Of a stretch of 64,000 bases of DNA, positions 8,500 through 17,742 are shown piece after piece (position 1 is the stretch's first letter; each line of letters opens with the position of its first letter). The position numbers and the translations under genes were made by a program. This stretch comes from Flavobacteriales bacterium (lineage in GTDB: Bacteria; Bacteroidota; Bacteroidia; Flavobacteriales_F; PHOS-HE28), in contig JADJAA010000001.1 of assembly GCA_016704485.1 (NCBI GenBank), positions 1,612,001-1,676,000 on the forward strand, read 5' to 3'. The notes under the pieces were generated by a model. That model saw nothing but the letters and a program-made list of their open reading frames with translations. It was not told where the DNA came from and did not search any database.

Positions 8500-9240
8500 G
8501 TGACAAGACTCAGTGTGAATATCAACAAACTTGCTACGATCCGCAATGCACGTGGTGCCAACGACCCCGATGTGGTGGCCATGGCGCTGGATATTGAGCG
8601 ATGGGGAGCACAAGGAATAACAGTGCATCCGCGACCCGATGAACGCCATATTCGTAGAAGTGATGTGTTCGCATTGAAGCCGGTGCTTACCACGGAATTC
8701 AATATTGAAGGGTATCCCAGTGAGGAGTTCATTGCGCTTGTGTTGCAAGTAATGCCTGCTCAAGTGACGTTGGTGCCCGATCCGCCCGGTGTGCTTACCA
8801 GCAATGCCGGTTGGGATGCGATCGCGAACCAAGCGCAACTCGTCGAGGTGGTGGCCACGTTCAAAAAAGCCGGTATTCGCACGTCGCTGTTCATGGGTAC
8901 GGATCTTGATCAGATCGATCATGCTGCAAGAACGGGTGCGGACCGCATTGAATTGTATACCGAGCCCTATGCGGCAGGATACGGTGCGGATCGCGAAGCA
9001 GCGGTAGCACCGTTCACAAAAGCGGCGATCCATGCAACACTGTGTGGACTTGGTCTGAATGCAGGCCATGATCTGAGTCGACACAATCTCGCATTCTTCA
9101 ACGCGCGTGTTCCGGGGTTGAATGAGGTATCCATCGGTCATGCGTTGATCTGTGATGCGTTGCGTTACGGCATGGAGAATACGATCCAATTGTACCTGCG
9201 TGAGTTGCGGGGCGATGCGTTGATCCCTTCAGTGAAATAA
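8500..9240 (+). CDS. pdxJ: Pyridoxine 5'-phosphate synthase
   Basis: A 246-residue PdxJ, the usual length, with the family opening (LSVNINKLATIRNARG), the GITVHPRPDERHIR segment and the C-terminal LNAGHDLSRHNLAFF and SIGHALICDALRYGME regions. It condenses 1-deoxyxylulose 5-phosphate with 3-amino-2-oxopropyl phosphate to give pyridoxine 5'-phosphate, the last step of DXP-dependent vitamin B6 synthesis. The start is a GTG at 8500, since no in-frame ATG lies before the conserved N-terminus. Its stop overlaps the ATG of the next gene by one base, so the two form an operon. Confidence 0.95.
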   Translation: MTRLSVNINKLATIRNARGANDPDVVAMALDIERWGAQGITVHPRPDERHIRRSDVFALKPVLTTEFNIEGYPSEEFIALVLQVMPAQVTLVPDPPGVLTSNAGWDAIANQAQLVEVVATFKKAGIRTSLFMGTDLDQIDHAARTGADRIELYTEPYAAGYGADREAAVAPFTKAAIHATLCGLGLNAGHDLSRHNLAFFNARVPGLNEVSIGHALICDALRYGMENTIQLYLRELRGDALIPSVK

Positions 9241-10037
9241 TGACTACCGTTGAACTTCACTACCGCCGCATGGGTCCCGAAGGCGCGACACCCGTGGTGA
9301 TCCTGCACGGACTTTTCGGAAGCTCCGATAATTGGGGAAGCATTGGCAAGGAACTGGGCACACCATCTGATGCTTCGGTAACGGCCTTGGATGTGTTGCT
9401 CGTTGACCTGCGTGATCATGGTCGATCGGAACATGGAACGGAAACTTCCTACCCGCTCATGGCTGCGGATGTGCATGCACTTGTCACTGGTCTTGGGTTG
9501 AAGGAACTCGTTCTCGTGGGCCATAGCATGGGTGGGAAAACAGCCATGGAATTCGCGCAGCGATGGCCGGAATTGTTGAAGCGCTTGATCGTGGTGGACA
9601 TCAGTCCGAAGGAACATGCGAATACGCAACAGTACATAGTTGATGCCCTGTTGAACGCTGATATTTCAAAAGGGCGTACGCGTAAGGAGGTGGAGGAATA
9701 TATGATCAGTAAGGTCCCGGAACCCGGCGTGGTGTCTTTTCTGATGAAGAATTTGTACTGGAAGAGCGAAGGTGAATTGGCGTGGCGAATGAATATCGAT
9801 CTACTCGCGAAAAAGATGGATCACATCCTCGCGGGGATCGGTTCGAAGATGGTCAAGGTCCCAACACTGTTCATCCGTGGCGGGCAAAGCGATTACATCC
9901 TCCGTGAAGATATTCCGGCAATAAAAGAGCAGTTCCCGAACAGCAGGATCGAGACGATCTCATACGCCGGGCATTGGGTGCATGCGCAGGCGCCGGATGA
10001 GGTGGTTGAGATGATACGTTCAAATTCTAATTCCTGA
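9240..10037 (+). CDS. Alpha/beta-fold hydrolase (YbfF-like esterase)
   Basis: A 265-residue alpha/beta hydrolase with an oxyanion-type HGLFGSSDNW at 23-32, the nucleophile elbow GHSMGG (Ser 96), an acidic candidate in the RGGQSDYI region and the catalytic-His segment YAGHWVHAQ near residue 247. No signal peptide is present, so it is cytoplasmic. It resembles YbfF-type acyl esterases, but the substrate is not readable from sequence. Translation is coupled to pdxJ by a TAATG overlap. A role connected with B6 is possible only by context. Confidence 0.85.
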   Translation: MTTVELHYRRMGPEGATPVVILHGLFGSSDNWGSIGKELGTPSDASVTALDVLLVDLRDHGRSEHGTETSYPLMAADVHALVTGLGLKELVLVGHSMGGKTAMEFAQRWPELLKRLIVVDISPKEHANTQQYIVDALLNADISKGRTRKEVEEYMISKVPEPGVVSFLMKNLYWKSEGELAWRMNIDLLAKKMDHILAGIGSKMVKVPTLFIRGGQSDYILREDIPAIKEQFPNSRIETISYAGHWVHAQAPDEVVEMIRSNSNS

Positions 10038-10264
10038 TTGCTCCCGTTGGTCGATCTCTAATTCCTAATTCTTGAGGTCTCGGTTAGTGTTACGTTAGGG
10101 TCTTGAGAGGTTTCCGATCTTCGCTTTGTTTCGTTCGCGATCCATTTCTGATTCCTGCGATCTGGATGTTCGATCGATCTACGCCTTGGGTGATTGGTTC
10201 CTTCCTAAATTACGGATTGAAACAACCCTTGGCCTGTGGTATGGAATTTGTCCTTAGTTAATTG
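10038..10264. other. 227-base gap with AATTC-rich low-complexity words
   Basis: No gene or RNA recognised. Positions 10022-10073 contain repeated CTAATTCCT/AATTC words, similar in style to the tract at 41390-41432. The rest is unremarkable. Confidence 0.3.
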
Positions 10265-10909
10265 ATGATGCGTTTTATTTATGTGCTTATCGGACTGGTT
10301 ATTGCGCTTAATATTCACGCGCAATCCGACAACATTCCCGACCAAACGGAATGGCAAACGTATTACGGAGGCTTCGATCTGCACGACGGTGTTTACGCGG
10401 ATTTCAATGCGTTCCGATACAACCGACCAACTGTTCCGATCGAAGCGCTGCGTGATGAGGGTGGCCCAGTGACGGATATCCGTCGTGTGGTGAGTAAGTT
10501 GGTATGGCAATCGGATACAGGTGCGCAACAGACCATTCGCAAAGAGAAGCTGTGGGGTTTCTGCCAGAATGATGCGGTCTATATCGCTGCGGGAAATGGC
10601 TTCTACCGCATCGGACTAATGGGTAGTCTTTCGCACATGATGTATGAGGTGACGTACCGCGATTGGGATCCGTACATGTACAATTCCGGAACAATAAATC
10701 GCACCGTGGTGGTGCAACAAATGCTGCACATGGATACCGGCGAATTCCTAGCGTTCAACGCTGCGGGCATGGACAGAGCATTGCAGACCGATCCAGTGTT
10801 ATTGGAAGAGTTCCGGTCACTTTCGAAAAAGCAACGGAATTCGGATGAAGCCCTTTTCCGATTTCTTCGGCTCTACAACGAACGGCACCCACTGCGCTTT
10901 CCGAAGTAA
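10265..10909 (+). CDS. Secreted protein of unknown function
   Basis: A 214-residue protein from ATG 10265 (a TTG at 10262 is also in frame), with a signal peptide (MMRFIYVLIGLVIALNIHAQ). The mature part is rich in aromatic and charged residues and has no lipobox, membrane segment or T9SS tail. I do not recognise the family. The central region (WGFCQNDAVYIAAGNGFYRI) looks like beta structure, and the C-terminal RSLSKKQRNSDEALFRFL like helix. It stands alone, convergent with the phospholipase-D-like gene 25 bases downstream. Confidence 0.65.
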   Translation: MMRFIYVLIGLVIALNIHAQSDNIPDQTEWQTYYGGFDLHDGVYADFNAFRYNRPTVPIEALRDEGGPVTDIRRVVSKLVWQSDTGAQQTIRKEKLWGFCQNDAVYIAAGNGFYRIGLMGSLSHMMYEVTYRDWDPYMYNSGTINRTVVVQQMLHMDTGEFLAFNAAGMDRALQTDPVLLEEFRSLSKKQRNSDEALFRFLRLYNERHPLRFPK

Positions 10910-10934
10910 GCAACGGTAGAAAGCGAGGCGCGAT

Positions 10935-13136
10935 CTACTCTTTCACGAAGACCTTGTGCCCACGGCTACCATTTTCTTCGATCTGAATAACGTAGGTGCC
11001 CGGAGCCAGTCCATGGACATCCATCGTGATCCTGTTCGAACCTGGCGCTGCAACTACATTCGAGTTGATGACCACGCGACCCGTGGCATCCAGTACGTTC
11101 GTGTGTACCAACCCTCCTTGCAACGCTTCGAACTGAATGTTGAACTGATCATGCGTTGGATTCGGCCACGCGTTGAATTCCATCGTGCTTCTTGATGCTT
11201 CGTTTACGCCAACAGCAAGTGTCCAACGTGCAACCCATTCCTGATAAAAGTGATCTGCGATCTCGTCGTTGTGGATGATCAAGGTATTCTCGTCGTTCAA
11301 CGTTTCTGCATTGTAGCTCCAGTTGTGCGAACCTGTTATCACCAGCGGATCGGCTGCCGCTACGGTCCCTCTGTCCACGATCGCATACTTATGGTGCAGG
11401 TAACTGTCCGGGTCTCCGTCCGGTCGAACATCAATGCCGCCATCCAATAGATCCTGGTACGTGCCCATGTCCATATCATCCGTTTCCATGACCCCGCGCA
11501 CGGTCCTTTCGGGTAGGGCATCAACAGTTGTCAATGTACTTATGAGGGAGTTCATCGTGAACGCGAACAACGCGAATTCGACAGTAGCGTCCGTAGTCCG
11601 AAGTGCAGCGTCGATCCGTGCCGTAGTGCCGTCCGAAGGAGAGAAACTGCTTTCGATCAGTGTGCCACCGACATTGAATAAGTGTGGCGTGTTGTTGGTC
11701 TTATCCGCACCGAATTTGCTGTTCGCGAGATCGGGTTGTGTTCCGGATCCACCCCACATTTCATTGAACTCCATCCGATAGCAACGCGCCAACGCTTGGT
11801 CCTCGATGATGATCAGGTTGTTCGCATCGGTGTAAAAACTGCTGTTGGTATAGTTCGTACTGCCGGTCACTGTGAAGGCGTTGTTCAGGTCATCCGCATC
11901 GATCACCATGAACTTGTTGTGCATGCCGCTCCCTTGTGAATTCTGTCTGAACAGAATGGGAATGGCAACATTCAAATTGTTCAACGCAGAGTTGCTGTTG
12001 CTCGCTTCTGCAATGATGCGGATCTGTACGCCACGGTCATACGCATTGTTCAGCGAGGTGGTGATCCCTGTGGTGGTAGTATTGTACACCGCATATTCCA
12101 AGGTCTGTTGTGCGCGATCGATGTAAGCACGCACCGTGTCATCGATCAAATTCCCGAGACTGATCGCTGGAGAGATGGTTGCTACACTATTATCCACGGA
12201 ATGGGTGAAATATGCAGCGACCGATCCGGGGTTGGTGGAGGCAGTGGAATAGTAGGTAGTGGTTGACCATGCCGTATCCGTGCTCAATACCGAGAAACAA
12301 CGGGCATAGTAGAAGGAAGCAGGTTGTAAACCGGTCAATGCCAAGGAATGATCCGTAGTGGTTCCTGAACCCGATGTGACGGACCCAAGTGCAGGTGTTG
12401 TTCCGTACGCAACGTTCGAAGTGCCTGCTAAATTCGTTGTCCAGAAAAGGGTGAAGCCGTCGGGAACGATATTCGCTTGCGTGATCGGACTTGTGATCGT
12501 GATCGTGTTGCTCGCGATCAGATCGGCGCTGGTCCGAGGTAGGAGCTGGTAGCCATCCGATGCAGGTGTTGACGTTGTGTATTGCGATACGATCGCAACA
12601 AGGTCGATCGCGCCAAGCGGGATCGTCGTGCCGATCAATGGATGCCCCGTGCGTAAATAGATGATGCCGGATTGACCGTTGCTGCTGAACGATCCAGATC
12701 CGCTTGAGAAGGTGCCACCTGCATTGGCGAATGTGCAATTGTTCACGCGGACCAATTCACCCTCGTATGATTCGCCAATTTGCGAAGGGTTGATCACTTG
12801 TGCTGTAGGAGACGCATTGCCTGTACTGTTGATCGTGAACGCACTGATGGGATCCAACTCCAACAAGCCGTAATAATCCTTCACGGTTCCGGTTACGGTA
12901 ATGTCTGTTCCAACCGTCGGACTGAATCCCCCTGTGGAACCTGTGCCCGGAAAAAGTGCCAGACCTCCTGTCGCATCCTGCACGTAACGGATCGAACCGA
13001 ACTCCGAACCATTGGTCACAATACCGCTAACGGTAGCCGAGGTGCCGACCGGTAGGTTCCGAGCTTGGTCAATGGGTGTCTGCGCGTAACCGGACGTTAC
13101 AACAGTGAGGATCGTTAGTGAAAACAAGAAACGCAT
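10935..13136 (-). CDS. Secreted phospholipase D-type protein with OB-like domain, Fn3 domain and T9SS sorting tail
   Basis: A 733-residue protein from ATG 13136, chosen because it begins directly with a signal peptide (residues 1-19). Residues 20-205 form an OB-fold-like module (ATVSGIVTNG, IRYVQDATGGLALFPG, VTVTGTVKDYYGLLEL pattern) as found in secreted nucleases. Residues 213-300 are a fibronectin type III-like domain. Residues 335-640 hold two phospholipase D units with HKD motifs at H406/K408/D413 and H581/K583/D588. Residues 650-733 are a type A T9SS sorting domain (FNAWPNPTHDQFNIQF ending KVFVKE). Two HKD motifs cleave phosphodiesters, and with the OB module a nuclease role is more likely than a lipase role (inference). 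Expected at the cell surface or outside the cell. Divergent from the EEP gene. Confidence 0.85.
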   Translation of the reverse strand: MRFLFSLTILTVVTSGYAQTPIDQARNLPVGTSATVSGIVTNGSEFGSIRYVQDATGGLALFPGTGSTGGFSPTVGTDITVTGTVKDYYGLLELDPISAFTINSTGNASPTAQVINPSQIGESYEGELVRVNNCTFANAGGTFSSGSGSFSSNGQSGIIYLRTGHPLIGTTIPLGAIDLVAIVSQYTTSTPASDGYQLLPRTSADLIASNTITITSPITQANIVPDGFTLFWTTNLAGTSNVAYGTTPALGSVTSGSGTTTDHSLALTGLQPASFYYARCFSVLSTDTAWSTTTYYSTASTNPGSVAAYFTHSVDNSVATISPAISLGNLIDDTVRAYIDRAQQTLEYAVYNTTTTGITTSLNNAYDRGVQIRIIAEASNSNSALNNLNVAIPILFRQNSQGSGMHNKFMVIDADDLNNAFTVTGSTNYTNSSFYTDANNLIIIEDQALARCYRMEFNEMWGGSGTQPDLANSKFGADKTNNTPHLFNVGGTLIESSFSPSDGTTARIDAALRTTDATVEFALFAFTMNSLISTLTTVDALPERTVRGVMETDDMDMGTYQDLLDGGIDVRPDGDPDSYLHHKYAIVDRGTVAAADPLVITGSHNWSYNAETLNDENTLIIHNDEIADHFYQEWVARWTLAVGVNEASRSTMEFNAWPNPTHDQFNIQFEALQGGLVHTNVLDATGRVVINSNVVAAPGSNRITMDVHGLAPGTYVIQIEENGSRGHKVFVKE

Positions 13137-13140
13137 GGTG

Positions 13141-13148
13141 CAAAGGAA
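13141..13148 (-). promoter_or_regulatory. -7-like box (TTCCTTTG), 4 bases before the PLD gene
   Basis: Minus-strand TTCCTTTG followed by CACC and the ATG at 13136. The same TTCCTTTGCAC string precedes the SDR gene (24574-24581), and TTCCTTTG precedes the glycosyltransferase gene (31233-31240). It is one base from TAnnTTTG and implies a leaderless mRNA. Confidence 0.4.
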
Positions 13149-13226
13149 CGGCGGTTTTGGCCTTGGTCTTATGAAAGACAACGGCACGGATCTTGGCAAT
13201 ACGACTGAGACCCGGATCTGATGACT

Positions 13227-13234
13227 TAAATTCG
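13227..13234 (+). promoter_or_regulatory. -7-like box (TAAATTCG) for the EEP gene
   Basis: TAAATTCG, one base from TAnnTTTG, 24 bases before the ATG at 13259. The same octamer precedes trmB (31273-31280). Confidence 0.3.
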
Positions 13235-13258
13235 GCGCCCCCAACAGACGATCGTACC

Positions 13259-14293
13259 ATGCGCACCTCACTCGTTCTTATCGCCACGTTATTCTTTGGT
13301 GCTACTCAAGCACAAGAAGAGAAAATGGCCTATATCCCTGCATTGTTGGGCTTTTACAACGTTGAAAACTTGTATGATACGTTGGATGCTCCCGATGTGG
13401 ACGATGCCGAGTTCCTCCCTGAAAGTAGCAAGTTCTGGGGCACCGAACGGTATTTCAGGAAGATCAATAAGATGGCTGGTGTTATCGCTGATATGGGTAA
13501 GGATGTGCAACCCAACGGCCTTGCGTTGATCGGTCTGTGTGAGGTGGAGAATAAGAATGTGCTCAATGACCTTGTAGCCGCAGATGCTTTGAAAGCGCGC
13601 GGCATGAAGATCGTTCACGAGGATTGTTGGTACCGCCGTGGTGTTGATGTGGCATTGCTTTATGACCCCGCACAATACACTGTGTTCAGCCACAAGGCCT
13701 ACCGGTTGTATACTGCTGATACCACGTTCAAAACACGTGATCAATTGTTGGTGAGCGGCATTCTGGATGGTGATACAACACACGTGATCGTGAACCACTG
13801 GCCGAGCCGCAGAGGAGGTGAGAAAAGATCACAACCGTTGCGTGAAGCAGCTGCGGATCTTGGGCGCCACATCGTGGATTCCTTGCTTAGGATCAACCCC
13901 AATGCACATATCCTATACATGGGCGACCTCAACGATGATCCCGTGAACCCGAGCGTGCAAAAACACATGCGTGCAACAGGTGATAAAAAGCTTGTGACCG
14001 GAGTTAACTTCTTCAACCCGATGCATGCGTTGTACCAAAAAGGAATCGGCTCTTTGGCGTGGCGCGATTCATGGAACTTGTTCGATCAGATCCTGATCTC
14101 TCCCGGTATGTTCACCGGTGCAGGGGGGGCCTACAAGTACTACGGCACGCGTGTGTTCAATGAAGCTTATCTCCGACAAAAGGACGGCAGTTACGCCGGC
14201 TACCCGTCGCGCACATTCGTTGGCGATACCTATCAGGATGGGTACAGTGACCACTTCCCGGTATTCTTGATCCTGGTGAAGGAGGCGAAGTAG
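13259..14293 (+). CDS. Secreted endonuclease/exonuclease/phosphatase-family enzyme
   Basis: A 344-residue protein from ATG 13259 with a signal peptide of about 19 residues. The EEP fold is clear: FYNVENLYDT, the metal-binding Glu in GLCEVENKNVL, RRGVDVALLYDP, NHWPSRRGGEKRSQPLR, YMGDLNDDP with the catalytic Asp/Asn pair, and the terminal SDHFPV with the catalytic His. These enzymes cleave phosphodiester bonds, and secreted Bacteroidota members are commonly DNases or RNases. No lipobox or T9SS tail is present, so it is probably periplasmic or released. It is divergent from the PLD protein (122-base gap), and the TonB-receptor group lies downstream on the other strand. Confidence 0.88.
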   Translation: MRTSLVLIATLFFGATQAQEEKMAYIPALLGFYNVENLYDTLDAPDVDDAEFLPESSKFWGTERYFRKINKMAGVIADMGKDVQPNGLALIGLCEVENKNVLNDLVAADALKARGMKIVHEDCWYRRGVDVALLYDPAQYTVFSHKAYRLYTADTTFKTRDQLLVSGILDGDTTHVIVNHWPSRRGGEKRSQPLREAAADLGRHIVDSLLRINPNAHILYMGDLNDDPVNPSVQKHMRATGDKKLVTGVNFFNPMHALYQKGIGSLAWRDSWNLFDQILISPGMFTGAGGAYKYYGTRVFNEAYLRQKDGSYAGYPSRTFVGDTYQDGYSDHFPVFLILVKEAK

Positions 14294-14344
14294 GCTTCTC
14301 AGCTCCGCTCGAAGTCCTAATCCGTTCCGCTCGAAGACCTACTC

Positions 14345-14396
14345 CGCAGCCGAGTTAGGTCGCCGAGCGGAGTCGAGGTGCCCTAACTCGGTTCCG
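14345..14396. repeat. Inverted repeat between convergent genes
   Basis: CCGAGTTAGG at 14350-14359 pairs with CCTAACTCGG at 14382-14391, and pairing continues inward with a mismatch or two (GGTCGCC against GGTGCCC). Around it the phrase TTCCGCTCGA occurs three times (14320-14400). It sits in the 186-base gap between the convergent EEP and lipoprotein genes and may act as a transcription barrier, although there is no T run. Confidence 0.5.
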
Positions 14397-14479
14397 CTCG
14401 ATGAATTCGACCGAGAGCAGTAGGACTTGCCTGACCGCCTATGGTGCAGGAGTCTCGCACCAATAGTTGGAGTACACAC

Positions 14480-14890
14480 TTATCGGCACCGGTTCGGAAA
14501 ATCAGGTGGTGGTGGTGAGCCCTGATGTTCGTCCGTGAACTGTTGAAGATCCATCTCCGTGGTCAGGCTATGGTCAGTGTTCAGGTCACTATTCAAAGGT
14601 TCTCCCAGTGCATAAACCACAAGGAATGACCTGCCCAGCATGTCCGTATCTTTTTTCCAAAGGCCATAGACCTTTTCAGTGCCAGCATAGCTGATTGAAT
14701 CAACGTAGTAAGAATACGTGTAATGCACTTTTACAGCGCTTGACTCATAGTCTTCAATGAAGCCTACAGCGTAGCCAACAGGACTATCATACAGCTCACA
14801 AATTCTGTTCTTCTCCTTTTTGCATCCGGTAAGAATGACACTAAAGAGAAGCATTAGGAGTGCTCCGTGAAAATTAGAACTGTTTTTCAT
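14480..14890 (-). CDS. Small lipoprotein of unknown function
   Basis: A 136-residue protein with a lipoprotein signal (lipobox LTGC, Cys 23, followed by KKEKN). The rest shows alternating beta strands and ends in a Pro-rich segment (HQGSPPPPDFPNRCR). I do not recognise the family. Two further Cys residues (in RICELY and NRC) may pair. It lies between the EEP nuclease and the T9SS/TonB group on the minus strand, about 190 bases beyond that group's terminator, so it is probably transcribed separately. Confidence 0.65.
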   Translation of the reverse strand: MKNSSNFHGALLMLLFSVILTGCKKEKNRICELYDSPVGYAVGFIEDYESSAVKVHYTYSYYVDSISYAGTEKVYGLWKKDTDMLGRSFLVVYALGEPLNSDLNTDHSLTTEMDLQQFTDEHQGSPPPPDFPNRCR

Positions 14891-15027
14891 TGACTTGGAT
14901 TTTGTTCGATGGATCAGAGCCCCAATATTTCTTTCAAATCTCCTTTAGTGGGATAAATGTAACGGCTTGAACGGTGCCCCGGGAAACCTTTATGTACTTC
15001 AGCTGCTGTACATATACAGCAAACGAA

Positions 15028-15059
15028 AACGCCCCGTACTCCAACGAGCACGGGGCGTT
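15028..15059 (-). terminator. Rho-independent terminator after the TonB/DUF5689/T9SS group
   Basis: A perfect 10-bp stem (AACGCCCCGT, 12-base loop, ACGGGGCGTT) 22 bases beyond the stop at 15081. On the minus strand it is followed by a T-rich tract (GTTTTCGTTT). The plus-strand side also has a T run, so it can act in both directions. Confidence 0.85.
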
Positions 15060-15080
15060 TTTTTGTTTTAGTTCAGCTAC

Positions 15081-16442
15081 TTAGTGCTGCACCTGCACAC
15101 GGGTGCTCCAAATTGCATCAGCGTTACGTAGGGTCACTACATAGATGCCGTTGCTGAGTACGCTTACGTCAACAGTGCTGCGTTGCGTGTTCACCATATC
15201 AGTCAATACAATACGGCCGGTTGCATCGCTTACAGTGTATTCCGTGCGACCGTTAACGCTGCCGAGGTCCATGGTCAATGCGTTATCCGCTGGGTTCGGG
15301 AACACAGTCACCGTGCTACCTGCGAATTCGCCGATGCTGGTTGCGAAGACCACATCATTGATGTCACGTGGCAATACCTTCCACTCGCTGAAAGCGTAGA
15401 ATATTGGTCCGGTAACGTCATACAGTGTTCCTTGTGCAGGGTTCGGGTAGTCGTAGATCAAAGGACTTACGAATAAAGGACCGGTTCCATTGTCAATGAT
15501 CCATTGACCATTGGCTGCGGAAGGATCCGTGCAATTCGCATTGTTGGCCGTAACCAATACGCCCTCGTACTGCTCGGAACCTGCACCGAATGTGCTCGTG
15601 AATGAAGCTGCAGGAAGTGGATTGCCAGTGCTTTCAACAGTGTATCCAACTACACCCGTCAATTCGGTGAGTGTGAAGTATTCCGTAACGGTCGCTGTTA
15701 ACGAGATCTCATCTCCCAAACTTGGAATGTTCGTATTGTCGTAAACAAAAACGCCGTTCCAAGGACCCGGGCCATCTTGTAGGAAGTAGCCTGGGTTAGC
15801 ACCACCAGCAGGGAAAATTGCTGTTACGATACCCGAAGTGGAAACGGATTGGTTCTCCATAGGGGATGCTCCATCCGGTGCCGTGGTGAACTGGATGTCA
15901 TAGATCGGGGTATCACCCTGTGCAGCACCGGTCTCGATATTCACATCATCGATGACCAAATGCTCTGGTGCAACCGTGCTGCGCACGCTGAAAATGAACT
16001 CTGCACCCGTTGTATCGTTCCCGGCAACAACAGATAGCGTCAGCTCCTGCCATGTGTTACCGCTTATGGCTACGTAATTCTGTGGGTTGTAAGGGGAGTA
16101 GCCAGAGCTCGTTCCCGGACGGCCATCATAAAGACCTACGCGGATATCACCTTCGCCACGTACCCAAAAGGTAATGTCATAGGTTTCTCCTTCAACAACG
16201 GTCACTGTCTGTGTAGTGAAGCGCTTGTGTGAAGTAGTGGTGTTCTCCAAGCGCACGGCATACGTGCCACTATGCGGGTTGGCATCTACCTGTCCGATGT
16301 CGCTCAATGCAATATTGGTCTTAGAACCAACGAAGTCATCGGGTAGTGAGTCTGTCCAAGCCTCTACTCCACTGGTAAAGACCTGTGCGTTCATGGCTCC
16401 TCCGAACAAGGCGGCCATTGCAAAAAGTGTAATGTGTTTCAT
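15081..16442 (-). CDS. T9SS-secreted protein with jelly-roll and nuclease-type OB domain
   Basis: A 453-residue protein: signal peptide 1-19; residues 20-170 a carbohydrate-binding-module-like jelly roll (YAVRLENTTTSHKRF, YDITFWVRGEGDIRVGLYD, EHLVIDDVNIE); residues about 180-365 an OB-fold like that of YhcR-type extracellular nucleases (VSTSGIVTAIF, GYFLQDGPGPWNGVFVYD, LGDEISLTATVTEYFTLTEL); residues 375-453 a type A T9SS sorting domain (TVFPNPADNALTMDL). No nuclease catalytic motif is visible, so it may bind nucleic acid at the surface rather than cut it (inference). It is the last gene of the minus-strand group, 35 bases after the DUF5689 gene and before a strong terminator. Confidence 0.82.
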   Translation of the reverse strand: MKHITLFAMAALFGGAMNAQVFTSGVEAWTDSLPDDFVGSKTNIALSDIGQVDANPHSGTYAVRLENTTTSHKRFTTQTVTVVEGETYDITFWVRGEGDIRVGLYDGRPGTSSGYSPYNPQNYVAISGNTWQELTLSVVAGNDTTGAEFIFSVRSTVAPEHLVIDDVNIETGAAQGDTPIYDIQFTTAPDGASPMENQSVSTSGIVTAIFPAGGANPGYFLQDGPGPWNGVFVYDNTNIPSLGDEISLTATVTEYFTLTELTGVVGYTVESTGNPLPAASFTSTFGAGSEQYEGVLVTANNANCTDPSAANGQWIIDNGTGPLFVSPLIYDYPNPAQGTLYDVTGPIFYAFSEWKVLPRDINDVVFATSIGEFAGSTVTVFPNPADNALTMDLGSVNGRTEYTVSDATGRIVLTDMVNTQRSTVDVSVLSNGIYVVTLRNADAIWSTRVQVQH

Positions 16443-16477
16443 GTGTATGGGGATTAGGGGTTGTGTTCGTTTGCAAA

Positions 16478-17719
16478 TTATTGGTCAGAGATCCGAATGT
16501 CATCGATCTCCCATGTCTTGCCATCGAAGTTGGAACCAACATATTTGAATGCCAAATGGAAGTTGGATTGCATGTATGGTAAAAGACTTATTGTTCCACT
16601 AGAAATCCAAACAAACCCACCTGAACTAAGCGTGAATTGAATCGGACTCCACGTTGCAGAAGAAGGTGCACCTCCAACATAGTCCGTTGAAAATAACAAT
16701 TCCAGTTGAGCTCCAGTATAGTTGCTCGCATTCTGGAATGTCAAAACAGGAGCATTCGTATTAGAAAGATCTATGGAAGGTGAAATGTACCATGATTCAC
16801 AGGCCGTATTTGTCCCAAAGTAATTCTTGCAGAGACCATATTGTCCTCCCCCCAGTGTGCTGTATGTCCATGGGATATTTCCGATCACGGCCTGTTGTGT
16901 CCATCCGCCGGATATCATGCTACCATCTCCAAAATCCTTATTGAAAATGGGAAGTACCTCGCCGTTACAACGCGGACCGTTCAGTTGGATCTCGTTAATG
17001 TTCCGTATGTACAGTTGTGCATCCGTATCAAATGTACCAAGGACACCAACGAACGTTCCACGACCCTGAGGAAGTGGATTCGTTGCAAAGTTGGAATAAC
17101 CACTATTGCGCACGAATACGGATTGACCGATGCAGTTCTCAATGTTCCGGTTCACAGTAGTCTGTCCGACAGAATATGTAGAGCCAATTGCCTCACCGGT
17201 TACGAATTGAACGGAATCCAACATGACCAATTTGCCTTGAAATGGGTGGTCCCAGCGGGGTGTATAACTCTGAGCAAGCTCTGAAATAGTAACCAATTCC
17301 GGTGTTTTAAAGACCTGGGTTGCTTGTTTCACAACGTTGTTGTCCACATTAACACTATCTAGCTGGACCATGCCATTATAGTCGTTAAGAAAGGTGCCCT
17401 TAAGCACAATGCGTATACTATCTCCAATGTAGATCCCTCCAGAAGATACCAGCTTAAGAACGATTGCGGCAGAATCGTCCTGTGCATAGACTGTTTTATA
17501 CAGGTTGCCGGAAACTTCATCAGCTGTTACCACTGCGTAGATCGACGTGTCACCTACGAACTTGTGATTGGCATTCTGAACATGCATGGCTCGCAATTGC
17601 TTGAGGGTGATTACCTCGCCAACAGGTAACGTCCGGATCGGTGGCGCGTCGAATTCCTTCTTGCAGGCCACTACGGTCAATATGGCAACGAGGCCAAGTA
17701 CAATGGTCTTAAAATTCAT
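16478..17719 (-). CDS. DUF5689-type OB-fold lipoprotein with choice-of-anchor-J-like domain
   Basis: A 413-residue lipoprotein with Cys 19 (TVVACKK), so probably anchored in the outer membrane. Residues about 30-245 match the DUF5689 pattern (VGEVITLKQLRAMH, YAVVTADEVSGNLYKTVYAQDDSAAIVLKL, GDSIRIVLKG). Residues about 265-413 form a jelly roll of the choice-of-anchor-J kind (LSNTNAPVLTFQNASNY, then W-EIDDI near the end). An upstream in-frame ATG at 17743 overlaps the TonB-receptor stop (TAATG) and is an alternative start adding eight residues. DUF5689 lipoproteins commonly accompany a TonB receptor, suggesting a surface substrate-binding partner for the receptor encoded just upstream. Confidence 0.82.
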   Translation of the reverse strand: MNFKTIVLGLVAILTVVACKKEFDAPPIRTLPVGEVITLKQLRAMHVQNANHKFVGDTSIYAVVTADEVSGNLYKTVYAQDDSAAIVLKLVSSGGIYIGDSIRIVLKGTFLNDYNGMVQLDSVNVDNNVVKQATQVFKTPELVTISELAQSYTPRWDHPFQGKLVMLDSVQFVTGEAIGSTYSVGQTTVNRNIENCIGQSVFVRNSGYSNFATNPLPQGRGTFVGVLGTFDTDAQLYIRNINEIQLNGPRCNGEVLPIFNKDFGDGSMISGGWTQQAVIGNIPWTYSTLGGGQYGLCKNYFGTNTACESWYISPSIDLSNTNAPVLTFQNASNYTGAQLELLFSTDYVGGAPSSATWSPIQFTLSSGGFVWISSGTISLLPYMQSNFHLAFKYVGSNFDGKTWEIDDIRISDQ

Positions 17720-17742
17720 GGGATTCTTCTTTCGTGTGGTCA

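Noticed and set aside
13193..13258. Upstream start of the EEP gene
   Set aside because: It would mask the signal peptide and read through the promoter-like box; ATG 13259 fits better.
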